From Streptomyces rubellomurinus (GTDB lineage: Bacteria; Actinomycetota; Actinomycetes; Streptomycetales; Streptomycetaceae): DNA of 64,000 nt. The position numbers were made by a program, and so were the translations under genes. Positions 8,253 through 15,302 of this stretch are shown piece after piece. The stretch lies in assembly GCF_000961885.1 (NCBI RefSeq), contig NZ_JZKH01000017.1, positions 45,447 through 109,446 of the forward strand. Direction: 5' to 3'. The notes beneath the pieces were generated by a model. That model had not been told where the DNA came from. It saw only the letters and a list, made by a program, of their open reading frames with translations, and did not search any database. Numbering within the stretch: position 1 is the first letter of the stretch; each line of letters starts with the position of its first letter.

Positions 8253-8738
8253 GGTCGACCACGCTAGCCCACCGGGGCCAGTTGATGCGATTCCGGGACG
8301 ACCGGGTGAAGAAAGCGCGAACGCCGCGAACATGGAGTTTCGGCGGGTCCCGCATCCGCCCGTCGCGGTCTGGCGCCCGCCACACGGGGTCTCTACCGTG
8401 TGTGACGGCACGCTCGCGGGACCGGCGTCAACGGGGACGGAGACTTCAGATGAACGATCCGACAGGATCCGGCCAATCTGGTGTGCTGCTGCATATTTCA
8501 GAAGCAATCCGCAAGAATCACCAGCCTGTTCGGCTGCTGGCTGCCACGCTGTTCTGAGCGCGTTCGGTGTCCGGGTCGTTACGTCCCGTGGCGCCACTCC
8601 GCGGTGTCGCAAAGGTGCCGGAACCCCGTTCCACGGGTGCCGGACGCCCCTCGCGGCTTCCGCCACCACCCTCACTGTGAGCTTGGACTACGCATGACCA
8701 CCCGGGCGCCGCGCGGGTGGACCGCGAGAGGAGAATCC
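8253..8738. other. Divergent intergenic region between nucS and the SCO5389-type gene
   Basis: This 486-bp stretch is markedly less GC-rich than the genes and probably carries promoters for both flanking genes. A 35-codon open frame at 8450-8557 is listed separately. No strong terminator or palindrome was found. Confidence 0.4.
8450..8557 (+). CDS. Possible small ORF, 35 aa
   Basis: ATG 8450 has GGAG 8-11 bases upstream and opens a 35-codon frame (starts [11 protein letters not shown], ends RLLAATLF) with no TTA codon. Third-position GC is only about 57 percent, far below the >90 percent of neighbouring genes, which argues against a normal conserved gene. It could be a short leader ORF for the gene at 8739 or chance. 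Confidence 0.2.
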   Translation: MNDPTGSGQSGVLLHISEAIRKNHQPVRLLAATLF

Positions 8739-9131
8739 ATGTCGCTCGACGTCTCACCGGCCCTGCTGGAGAAGGCCGAGCGGGGCGAGGTCGACGAGCG
8801 GGAATTCGTCGACTGCGTCCGCGTTTCGCTGCCGTACGCGTGGGACCTGATCAGTTCGCTGGTCGCCCAGGCGAAGGTCGACGGCACCGACTTCGCCGAC
8901 AACCAGGTGCCGCCGCCCAGCGAGCAGGCCCGCGGCCAGCTGCTGCGCGCCCTCGCCAGCGACGCCATCCGGGGCGCCCTGCAGCGCCACTTCGGGGTCC
9001 GGCTGGCGTTCCAGAACTGTCACCGGGTGGCGGTGTTCCTGCCCTCCGAGGCCAACGAGGCGCGGTACGACCGCTTCACGTCGGTCCGGGAGCAGCTGCT
9101 CAACCAGTCCGAGGAGCTGCGGGACTGCTGA
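8739..9131 (+). CDS. SCO5389-type conserved actinobacterial protein
   Basis: This 130-residue soluble protein has no signal peptide or membrane helix. ATG 8739 follows GAGAGGAGAATCC, a strong ribosome binding site. The sequence is mostly helical (SPALLEKAERGEVDEREFV; SEQARGQLLRALASDAIRG). A C-terminal strand region LAFQNCHRVAVFLP and a charged ending SVREQLLNQSEELRDC follow. I recall this as a streptomycete-specific family named after SCO5389, without a known function. It stands alone between nucS and an oppositely oriented oxidoreductase gene. Confidence 0.75.
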   Translation: MSLDVSPALLEKAERGEVDEREFVDCVRVSLPYAWDLISSLVAQAKVDGTDFADNQVPPPSEQARGQLLRALASDAIRGALQRHFGVRLAFQNCHRVAVFLPSEANEARYDRFTSVREQLLNQSEELRDC

Positions 9132-9207
9132 CGCGCGGCGCCGTCGCCGCCCCCCCGGTCGCGGGAGGGTGGCGACGGCCCGGTCGTTCGGTCAACCCGC
9201 TTCCTTT

Positions 9208-10575
9208 TCAGCTCAGTTGGGGGAGCACCTCGGAGCCCAGCCGGGCGATGTTGTGCAGGGTCGCCGCGCGGTCGCCGCTGCCCTCCGCGAGGAGTGCGAA
9301 CCGCCGGATGCCGGTGCGCTCGGCGGTGGCCAGCAGCCGGTCGGCGCACTGCCGGGGAGTGCCCACCGCGTGCAGGTCGCAGAGGAGTTCGGTGTACTGG
9401 CGGGGGTCGCGCATCTTGCGCTCGCGGCCGTCCACCGTGCGGTGCGCGCCGAGCCCGTACTCGAACCAGCCGGGCATCGCGTTCAGCAGCGTCGCCCTGG
9501 CCGCCGAGGCACGGTCGTCGACCTGCGCCACCCCGGCCGCCACGTGCTGCCGGCTCACCCGGCGCAGCTGCTCCTCGGAGCGGCCGGCCGCCAGCCAGGC
9601 GGTGCGGTACAGCTCCAGCATCCGCAGCTTGTCCTCGTCGCCGGAGTGCATGCCGAGCAGCATCGGCAGCCCGCGCTCGGCGGCCAGCCCGACCCCGCCC
9701 GGCGAGGTGCAGGCGACCACCACCGGCGGGCCGGCCACCGGCCGACCTGCCGCCGTCAGGTCATCGCGCAGCCGGTCCTCGGGCAGCGGGTCGGTGCGCA
9801 CGGGCTCACCGCGGGTCGGTTCGCCGCGCAGTGGCGCGGCGTCCTGGCGCTGGCGCGGGAAGCGCACCGGCGCGGACTCGTCCAGGCCCAGCCAGCTGCC
9901 CAGGCCGGGCCGACGCAGCGGCTCGGTGGCCCGGGGGACGACCGCCACCTCGGGGAAGCTGAACTGCGGCCCGTCCGCGCCCACCCGGGAGCCGCGCAGC
10001 CAGCGCAGCAGCAGGTCCAGCCGCTCCGGGAAGCCCTGCTCGAAGGCGTCCACGCCGCTGCCGAAGACGTCCAGGTCGATCCACGGCCCGCCGCGCCCGA
10101 CCCCGAGGGTGAACCGCCCGCCGGAGGTGAGGTGCAGCAGCGCGGCCTGCTCGCCGAGCGCCACCGGGTGGGCGGTGGAGAGCACGCTGACCGCCGTGCC
10201 GACGCCGATCCGGCGGGTCCGGCCGAGCAGCAGCGCGGCCAGCGTCGCGGCGTTCGGACAGACCCCGTACGGGACGAAGTGGTGTTCGGCCAGCCAGACG
10301 CTGTCCAGACCCGCCCGCTCGGCCTCGACGGCGGCCCGGACGGTGCGGTCCAGCACCTCGGCGTGGCCCTGCCCGGGGAACTGCGCGGACAGCAGGAACG
10401 CGCCGACCCGCACCGGGGCGGTGTCCGGCGCCGCCGTGCCGCCCCGCTGGGCGGCGGGCAGCGGCTCGCCCGCGACGGCCGTCACCGGCGCGACGGTGGT
10501 CAGCGCCGGGCCGGGAGCCGGTGGCCGTACTCCGACGGGCCGGCGGGTCTCGGCGCGGGCGCTGGTCTTGGTCAT
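9208..10575 (-). CDS. LLM-class flavin-dependent oxidoreductase (luciferase-like monooxygenase)
   Basis: This 455-residue TIM-barrel enzyme probably uses reduced FMN or F420. The luciferase-like signature runs from VGAFLLSAQFPGQGHAEVLDR through LDSVWLAEHHF, then NAATLAALLLGRTRRIGVG and GGRFTLGVGRGGPW. The C-terminal part ends with CADRLLATAERTGIRRFALLAEG, typical of the family. The first ~55 residues and an Arg/Pro-rich insert (residues ~245-280) are not part of the barrel and make it longer than usual. ATG 10575 has GAGGAGG upstream; an in-frame ATG at 10644 lacks one. The substrate cannot be told. It is divergent from the small zinc-ribbon gene. Confidence 0.88.
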   Translation of the reverse strand: MTKTSARAETRRPVGVRPPAPGPALTTVAPVTAVAGEPLPAAQRGGTAAPDTAPVRVGAFLLSAQFPGQGHAEVLDRTVRAAVEAERAGLDSVWLAEHHFVPYGVCPNAATLAALLLGRTRRIGVGTAVSVLSTAHPVALGEQAALLHLTSGGRFTLGVGRGGPWIDLDVFGSGVDAFEQGFPERLDLLLRWLRGSRVGADGPQFSFPEVAVVPRATEPLRRPGLGSWLGLDESAPVRFPRQRQDAAPLRGEPTRGEPVRTDPLPEDRLRDDLTAAGRPVAGPPVVVACTSPGGVGLAAERGLPMLLGMHSGDEDKLRMLELYRTAWLAAGRSEEQLRRVSRQHVAAGVAQVDDRASAARATLLNAMPGWFEYGLGAHRTVDGRERKMRDPRQYTELLCDLHAVGTPRQCADRLLATAERTGIRRFALLAEGSGDRAATLHNIARLGSEVLPQLS

Positions 10576-10644
10576 CCTTGGGCCTCCTCGGGTGCGCGCA
10601 GGGTGCGGGCCCCGCCTCGTCCCTTCGTGGGTATCCGATGTCAT

Positions 10645-10657
10645 GTGCCAATGGCAC
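10645..10657. promoter_or_regulatory. Palindrome in the divergent promoter region
   Basis: GTGCC-AAT-GGCAC is a perfect 5-bp inverted repeat in the 234-bp gap between the LLM oxidoreductase (70 bp away) and the zinc-ribbon gene (152 bp away). It could be an operator for either gene. Confidence 0.3.
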
Positions 10658-10809
10658 GCGAAGCCCCGAATTTCGGTGGTCTCCGGGTGGATCTCGGTAA
10701 AAACCGCGAAGTGTCGGGCGCACTCGTGATAGAGGCATTCAGATCGGGTGGGCGGCCCGCAGGGCTAGGCTGGAGCGCACCCGAGCCACCGGAAGAGAGG
10801 CAGTCCGCC

Positions 10810-11133
10810 GTGTCGCCGCGCCACAACCGGAACAGGAGCGCCGCCCCCCGCGAGAGCGCCGAGCCGACCGCCCCGCTCGGCGGATCGCTGCGCCGTACCG
10901 AGAGCTACCAGGGTGACGACTGGGTGGTCCAGACGGTCGCCGGGACGTCGGGGCGGCACTACCGCTGCCCGGGCTGCGACCAGGAGATCCCGCCCGGGGT
11001 GGGCCACCTGGTGGCCTGGCCGATGCACGGCGGCGGGGTCGACGACCGGCGGCACTGGCACCGGGCCTGCTGGGGAGCGCGGGAGCGCCGGGCCTCCAAC
11101 ATCCTCCGGGGCCGCGGCGCTCCGCGGTACTGA
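10810..11133 (+). CDS. Small conserved actinobacterial protein with Cys/His zinc-ribbon motif
   Basis: This 107-residue basic protein has a CPGC pair (YRCPGCDQEIPPGVGHLVAWP), then RRHWHRACW, a Cys-x2-Cys...His-x2-Cys pattern that could bind zinc. Related proteins are labelled ATP/GTP-binding in streptomycete genomes, but I see no nucleotide-binding motif. GTG 10810 has AGAGAGGCAG upstream. The N-terminus and the last 15 residues are Arg-rich, so it may contact nucleic acid. The function is unknown. It converges with the ABC permease gene 15 bp downstream. Confidence 0.75.
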   Translation: MSPRHNRNRSAAPRESAEPTAPLGGSLRRTESYQGDDWVVQTVAGTSGRHYRCPGCDQEIPPGVGHLVAWPMHGGGVDDRRHWHRACWGARERRASNILRGRGAPRY

Positions 11134-11148
11134 CGGGCCTGCGGGCCG

Positions 11149-11919
11149 CTACGCGTCGCGGTTCTTGAGCACCAGCGCGCCGCCGAGCAGCGCCGCCGCC
11201 GTCCAGGCCAGGCAGATGCTGAACCCGGCCCACGGCCCGTACGGCTGGCCGTGCTGCTCGTACACCAGCAGCATCCGCGAGCCCGCGTAGTCGGGGAAGT
11301 AGTGGGCGAGGGTCTTGACCTTCGGCACCGCCGAGAGGATCGGCGAGAGCAGGAAGAAGAACGGCACCAGCACGCCGAGCGCCAGCGTCTGGTTGTGCAG
11401 CATGGTGGTCACGCCGGCCGCGAACAGGCAGAGCATGGTCAGGTAGAGCGCGGCGCCGAGCACCGCGCGCAGCACGTTCGGCTCGCCCAGGGTGGTGGAG
11501 TGCGAGCCGAGCAGGGCCTGGCCGAGGAAGAAGGTGACGAAGGCCGTCACCAGCGAGACCAGCAGGGCCAGGGCGCCGAGCACGACGGCCTTGCCGGCGA
11601 GCAGGGTGGCGCGCTGCGGGACGGCGGCCAGGGTGACCCGGATCATCCCGCTGCTGTACTCGTTGCCGATCGCCAGCACGCCGAAGACGATGATGGCCAG
11701 TTCGCCGAGCATGATGCCGGAGAAGGCGGTGCCGGTCGCGTCGAACGGGGTGTCGGCGTCGTGTCTGCGGAACTCGGTGAAGTTGTTGTTGGTGAGCAGG
11801 GACAGCAGCGCGCCGATGCCCACGGTGACCACGAAGGCCAGGGCGAGGGTCCAGACCGTCGAGCGGACGCTGCGGATCTTCGTCCACTCGGAGCGCAGGA
11901 TCGCCGGGAAGGACGTCAT
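11149..11919 (-). CDS. ABC-2 type transporter permease
   Basis: This 256-residue membrane protein has six predicted helices and belongs to the ABC-2 exporter permease family. The typical N-terminus ILRSEWTKIRSVRSTVWTL and the segment GNEYSSGMIRVTLAAVPQR after helix 2 identify it. It pairs with the ATPase encoded 1 bp upstream to form an exporter. The substrate is unknown; drugs, lipids or peptides are common for this class. No accessory regulator gene is linked. Confidence 0.92.
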   Translation of the reverse strand: MTSFPAILRSEWTKIRSVRSTVWTLALAFVVTVGIGALLSLLTNNNFTEFRRHDADTPFDATGTAFSGIMLGELAIIVFGVLAIGNEYSSGMIRVTLAAVPQRATLLAGKAVVLGALALLVSLVTAFVTFFLGQALLGSHSTTLGEPNVLRAVLGAALYLTMLCLFAAGVTTMLHNQTLALGVLVPFFFLLSPILSAVPKVKTLAHYFPDYAGSRMLLVYEQHGQPYGPWAGFSICLAWTAAALLGGALVLKNRDA

Positions 11920-11920
11920 C

Positions 11921-12925
11921 TCAGTTCTCCTCCTGCTGCACGGCCGCGGCCGGCCGGGCGCCGTCCGCCTTCCAGCCCGCGCCCCAGACGCCGGGCGCTC
12001 CGGCCGCGTCGCGGCCCGGGCCGTCGCCCGCGTGGTACTCCACCGAGTCGGCCGTCATCTGCATGAACGCCTCCTCCAACGAGGCCTGCTGCGGGCTGAG
12101 TTCGTGCAGCACCAGGCCGTTGGCGGCGGCCAGTTCGCCGAGCGCCGCGAGGTCGCCGTCGACGACCTCGTAGGAGCCGTCCGGGCCGGGTTCGTGCCGC
12201 AGGCCGGCGCCGGCCAGCAGGTCGAGCAGCCGCTCGGGCTGCGGGGTGCGCAGGCGGACGGCGGAGCGGGAGTTGCGCCGGATGAACTCCGGCATCGGCA
12301 GGTCGGCGAGCAGCCGGCCCTTGCCGATGACCACCAGGTGGTCGGCGGTGACGGCCATCTCGCTCATCAGGTGGGAGGAGACGAAGACGGTGCGGCCCTC
12401 GCCGGCCAGGCGCTTCATCAGGTTGCGGATCCAGAGGATGCCCTCCGGGTCGAGGCCGTTGACCGGCTCGTCGAACATGACGATCTCCGGGTCGCCGAGC
12501 AGGGCGGAGGCGATGCCGAGGCGCTGGCCCATGCCGAGCGAGAAGCCGCGGGCGCGCTTGCGGGCGACCGGGGTGAGACCGACCAGGGAGAGCACCTCGT
12601 CGACCCGGCGCTCGGGGATGCGGTTGCTCTGGGCGAGCCAGCGCAGGTGGTCGCGGGCGGTGCGGCCGGGGTGGACGGCCTTGGCCTCCAGCAGGGCGCC
12701 GATGTACTTGAGCGGCTCGCTGAGCTGCCCGTAGCGCTTGCCGTCGATGGTGACCCGGCCGCTGGTCGGGCGGTCGAGGTCGAGGATCATGCGCATGGTG
12801 GTGGACTTGCCGGCGCCGTTCGGGCCGAGGAAGCCGGTCACCACGCCCTGGGGGACCCGGAAGCTGAGCCGGTCCACCGCGAGTGTCTTGCCGTAACGTT
12901 TTGTCAGGTCGTGCAACTCGATCAT
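11921..12925 (-). CDS. ABC transporter ATP-binding protein (ABC-2 exporter)
   Basis: This is a 334-residue ATPase. Walker A is GPNGAGKSTTMRM (around residue 35), the signature motif is degenerate (FSLGMGQRLGIA), and Walker B is EIVMFDEPVNGLDPEG, followed by the H-loop SSHLMSEM. A DrrA-like C-terminal extension (residues ~215-334) carries a regulatory domain and a Gly/Ala-rich tail. It is co-transcribed with the permease (1-bp gap) as the first gene of a two-gene operon. A perfect inverted repeat sits 17-37 bp upstream of its start (see 12942-12962). Confidence 0.92.
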   Translation of the reverse strand: MIELHDLTKRYGKTLAVDRLSFRVPQGVVTGFLGPNGAGKSTTMRMILDLDRPTSGRVTIDGKRYGQLSEPLKYIGALLEAKAVHPGRTARDHLRWLAQSNRIPERRVDEVLSLVGLTPVARKRARGFSLGMGQRLGIASALLGDPEIVMFDEPVNGLDPEGILWIRNLMKRLAGEGRTVFVSSHLMSEMAVTADHLVVIGKGRLLADLPMPEFIRRNSRSAVRLRTPQPERLLDLLAGAGLRHEPGPDGSYEVVDGDLAALGELAAANGLVLHELSPQQASLEEAFMQMTADSVEYHAGDGPGRDAAGAPGVWGAGWKADGARPAAAVQQEEN

Positions 12926-12941
12926 TCGGGCTCCCTACGCT

Positions 12942-12962
12942 CTTTGTCAGGCTAGGACAAAG
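12942..12962. promoter_or_regulatory. Inverted repeat upstream of the ABC exporter operon
   Basis: CTTTGTC-AGGCTAG-GACAAAG is a perfect 7-bp inverted repeat with a 7-base spacer, 17 bp before the ATPase start codon and 58 bp before the divergent hydrolase. Its position over the likely promoter suggests a repressor operator. GntR- and TetR-type regulators bind sites of this shape. No such regulator gene is adjacent. Confidence 0.45.
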
Positions 12963-13019
12963 CGGATATCAGGGCCCGCTGAGTGGGCCCGGCGGGCGTG
13001 CCGGAATAGGTTGGGGGCC

Positions 13020-13817
13020 ATGACCGAGCTCCCCTCCGCAGTGTCCGTCCGCGAGAGCGGTACCGGAACACCCCTCGTGCTCCTGCACGCCTTTCCGTTG
13101 AACGCCGCGATGTGGTCCGCCCAGTTGGACGCGCTGCCCGGCCTGACCGGGGACGAGGCCCGGGTGCTCGCCCCCGACCAGCGCGGGTTCGGCGGCACCG
13201 AGCTGGGGGCCGACGAGCCCTCGCTGGACCTGGTCGCCGACGACGTGGCGCTGATGCTGGACGCGGCCGGGATCGAACGCGCGGTGGTCGGCGGGCTCTC
13301 CATGGGCGGCTACGTGGCGCTGGCCCTCGCCCGCCGCCACCCGGACCGGCTCGCCGGCCTGCTGCTGGCCAACACCCGGGCCACCGCCGACGCCGACGCC
13401 GTCCGGGCCAACCGGGAGCGGACGGCCGCCGCCGTCACCGCCCGCGACAGCGTCGGACTGCTGCTGGACGAGCGGGTCGCGGCCGGGCAGCTGGGGCCGG
13501 ACTCGCAGCACCTGGTCGCCCGGGTGGAGGCGATGGTCGCCGCCGCCCCGCCGGCCGCCGTCGCCTGGGCCCAGCGGGCCATGGCGGCCCGCCCGGACTC
13601 CCTGGACGTGCTGGCGGGCCTGCGGGTGCCGGTCGCCGTCGTGACGGGCGCCCAGGACTCCCTGGTGGCACCGGACGAGGCCGAGCTGATCCTCCGGGCC
13701 CGGCCGGACGCCGAACTGACCGTCATCCCCGGCGTGGGCCACCTGAGCGCCCTGGAGGCCCCCGAGGCCTTCGACGCCGCCGTGCGCCGGCTCCTGGCCC
13801 GGGTGGCCGCCGGATGA
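13020..13817 (+). CDS. Alpha/beta hydrolase
   Basis: This 265-residue alpha/beta-fold hydrolase has the nucleophile elbow GGLSMGGY with Ser94. Its acid is probably the Asp in VTGAQDSLV and its His lies in PGVGHLSALEAPEAF. The oxyanion-hole region is LLHAFPLNAAMW near the N-terminus. Similar sequences include esterases and beta-ketoadipate enol-lactonases; no pathway context favours one. ATG 13020 follows TTGGGGGCC. The stop overlaps the start of the next gene (ATGA), so the two proteins are probably made together. Confidence 0.9.
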   Translation: MTELPSAVSVRESGTGTPLVLLHAFPLNAAMWSAQLDALPGLTGDEARVLAPDQRGFGGTELGADEPSLDLVADDVALMLDAAGIERAVVGGLSMGGYVALALARRHPDRLAGLLLANTRATADADAVRANRERTAAAVTARDSVGLLLDERVAAGQLGPDSQHLVARVEAMVAAAPPAAVAWAQRAMAARPDSLDVLAGLRVPVAVVTGAQDSLVAPDEAELILRARPDAELTVIPGVGHLSALEAPEAFDAAVRRLLARVAAG

Positions 13818-14125
13818 GCGAGGACGCGGCCGGCTGGGACTACTCGGCCCTGGAAGTGACCGGCCGGATGCCGGTGACCAACCGTGGCGAAGGGCTGCTG
13901 GAGCTGACCCTGGAACCGCTCGGCGAGGACTACTGGATGCGCCCGGGGGAGACCTTCATCGTCACCTCGTACGGAGACTACGGGCCCGGCCACCCGTTCG
14001 AGGTGCAGTACTGGCCCGACTCGGTGTCGGTCTGGTGCACCTCCTGGTTCGGCACGGTCTCGGACGACGAGGGGAACCAGCTCAGCAGCGGCTACCAGCG
14101 GCCGGACGGGGCCTACCCGAGATAG
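13814..14125 (+). CDS. Conserved hypothetical protein coupled to the hydrolase
   Basis: This 103-residue soluble, acidic and aromatic-rich protein (WDYSALEVTGRMPV; EDYWMRPGETFIVTSYGDYG; QYWPDSVSVWCTSWFG) has no signal peptide or helix. It looks like an all-beta domain. I recognise no family. It is translationally coupled to the upstream hydrolase by a 4-bp overlap, and a terminator hairpin follows it, so the two form a complete operon. Confidence 0.65.
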   Translation: MSEDAAGWDYSALEVTGRMPVTNRGEGLLELTLEPLGEDYWMRPGETFIVTSYGDYGPGHPFEVQYWPDSVSVWCTSWFGTVSDDEGNQLSSGYQRPDGAYPR

Positions 14126-14143
14126 TGAGTGCTGTGCGCGCAA

Positions 14144-14173
14144 CAGGCCCCCACCCGAACGGGTGAGGGCCTG
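14144..14173. terminator. Hairpin between convergent genes
   Basis: Arms CAGGCCCCCACCCG and CGGGTGAGGGCCTG (14 bp with one mismatch, 2-base loop) lie 19 bp after the hydrolase operon and 83 bp after the filP stop. The hairpin can act on either strand. Confidence 0.6.
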
Positions 14174-14255
14174 CTTCGCGTCGGCGTCGGTACAGGGGGC
14201 CGGCGCCACGGCGCCAGTGGCGGGACGTCGGCGCTGACGGGTCAGCGCGGCGGCG

Positions 14256-15185
14256 TCAGCGCGACTGTTGGGCGGGCACGCCCATGGTGTCGTCGCTCGG
14301 CACCCCGGCGGCGGCCACGGCCGCGCCGGTCAGCGTCGCCAGCATCTCGCGGACGTTGGTCAGCTGGGCGTTGATGCTGTCGCGACGGTTCGTCAGCGCC
14401 GCCAGCTCGCGCTCGGATTCGCTGCGGATGCGGTCCGCCTTGGCGTTGGCGTCCGCCACGATGTCCTCGGACTGGCGCTGGGCCGTCTCGACGGTCTGGC
14501 GGGCGCGGCGCTCGGCGTCCGTGCGCAGCTTCTCGGCCTCCAGACGCAGCTGCTCCGCCCGGTGCTCGATCTCGGCGAGGCGCTTCTCGGCCTTGGCCTG
14601 ACGGGCGGCCAGGTCGCGCTCGGACTGCTCGCGGCGCTTGGCCAGGTTCGTCTCGAACTCCAGCGCGGCCTGGGCGGCCTTGGTGCGGGTCTCCTCGAAG
14701 AGGGCGTCCGCCTCCTCGCGCTTGTTCTGGGCGTCCTTGTTGGCCTCGGCGCGCAGCTGGGCGGAGTCGCTCTTCGCCTTGTCGACGATCCGCAGGCCCT
14801 CGTCCTCTGCCTTGGCCTTGCGGTCCTTGGCGTAGTTCTCGGCCTCGGTGCGGACCTGCTGCGCGGCGGCCTCGGCCAGCTCGCGGTGCTGCTCGGCGGC
14901 GCGGTGCGCCTCGTCGCGCAGGTCCTTGGCCTCCTCCTCGGCGAGCCGCAGGATCTTCTCGACCCGGGCGCCGAGGCCGGCGTAGGACGGCTCCTGGTCC
15001 GCGACCGCCGCCTGGGCGGTCTGGGTCTCCAGGTGGAGCTCCTCGATGCGCTTCTCCAGCGCGGAGATCCGGGTCAAGGCACTGTCACGGTCGGCCACCA
15101 GCTTGGTGATCCGCTCGTCGACCTGGGCGCGCTCGTACCCGCGGCGCACCAGGTCGAAGCCGTGAGGGGAGTGACTGTCGCTCAT
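14256..15185 (-). CDS. filP: Coiled-coil filament protein FilP
   Basis: This 309-residue protein is almost entirely a charged coiled coil (residues ~20-275, rich in Ala, Glu, Arg and Lys, no membrane segment). It starts MSDSHSPHGFDLVRRGYERAQVDERI, a DivIVA-like start followed by rod heptads. FilP forms intermediate-filament-like networks near growing hyphal tips and acts with DivIVA and Scy. Older annotations call it a cellulose-binding protein. Its length is close to that of the S. coelicolor protein, and its place next to scy is the conserved one. The C-terminus (VAAAGVPSDDTMGVPAQQSR) is unstructured. It lies 117 bp downstream of scy and may be co-transcribed with it. Confidence 0.93.
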   Translation of the reverse strand: MSDSHSPHGFDLVRRGYERAQVDERITKLVADRDSALTRISALEKRIEELHLETQTAQAAVADQEPSYAGLGARVEKILRLAEEEAKDLRDEAHRAAEQHRELAEAAAQQVRTEAENYAKDRKAKAEDEGLRIVDKAKSDSAQLRAEANKDAQNKREEADALFEETRTKAAQAALEFETNLAKRREQSERDLAARQAKAEKRLAEIEHRAEQLRLEAEKLRTDAERRARQTVETAQRQSEDIVADANAKADRIRSESERELAALTNRRDSINAQLTNVREMLATLTGAAVAAAGVPSDDTMGVPAQQSR

Positions 15186-15302
15186 GGGACTCTGGGCTTC
15201 CTGTCGTCAAACCGCTGAGGTGGTTGAGGGAATCCTGACACGGTACCGGAGTGTCGACGGCGATATGCCGTTCTCTCACGGACAATGACCGCCAATGTCC
15301 GC

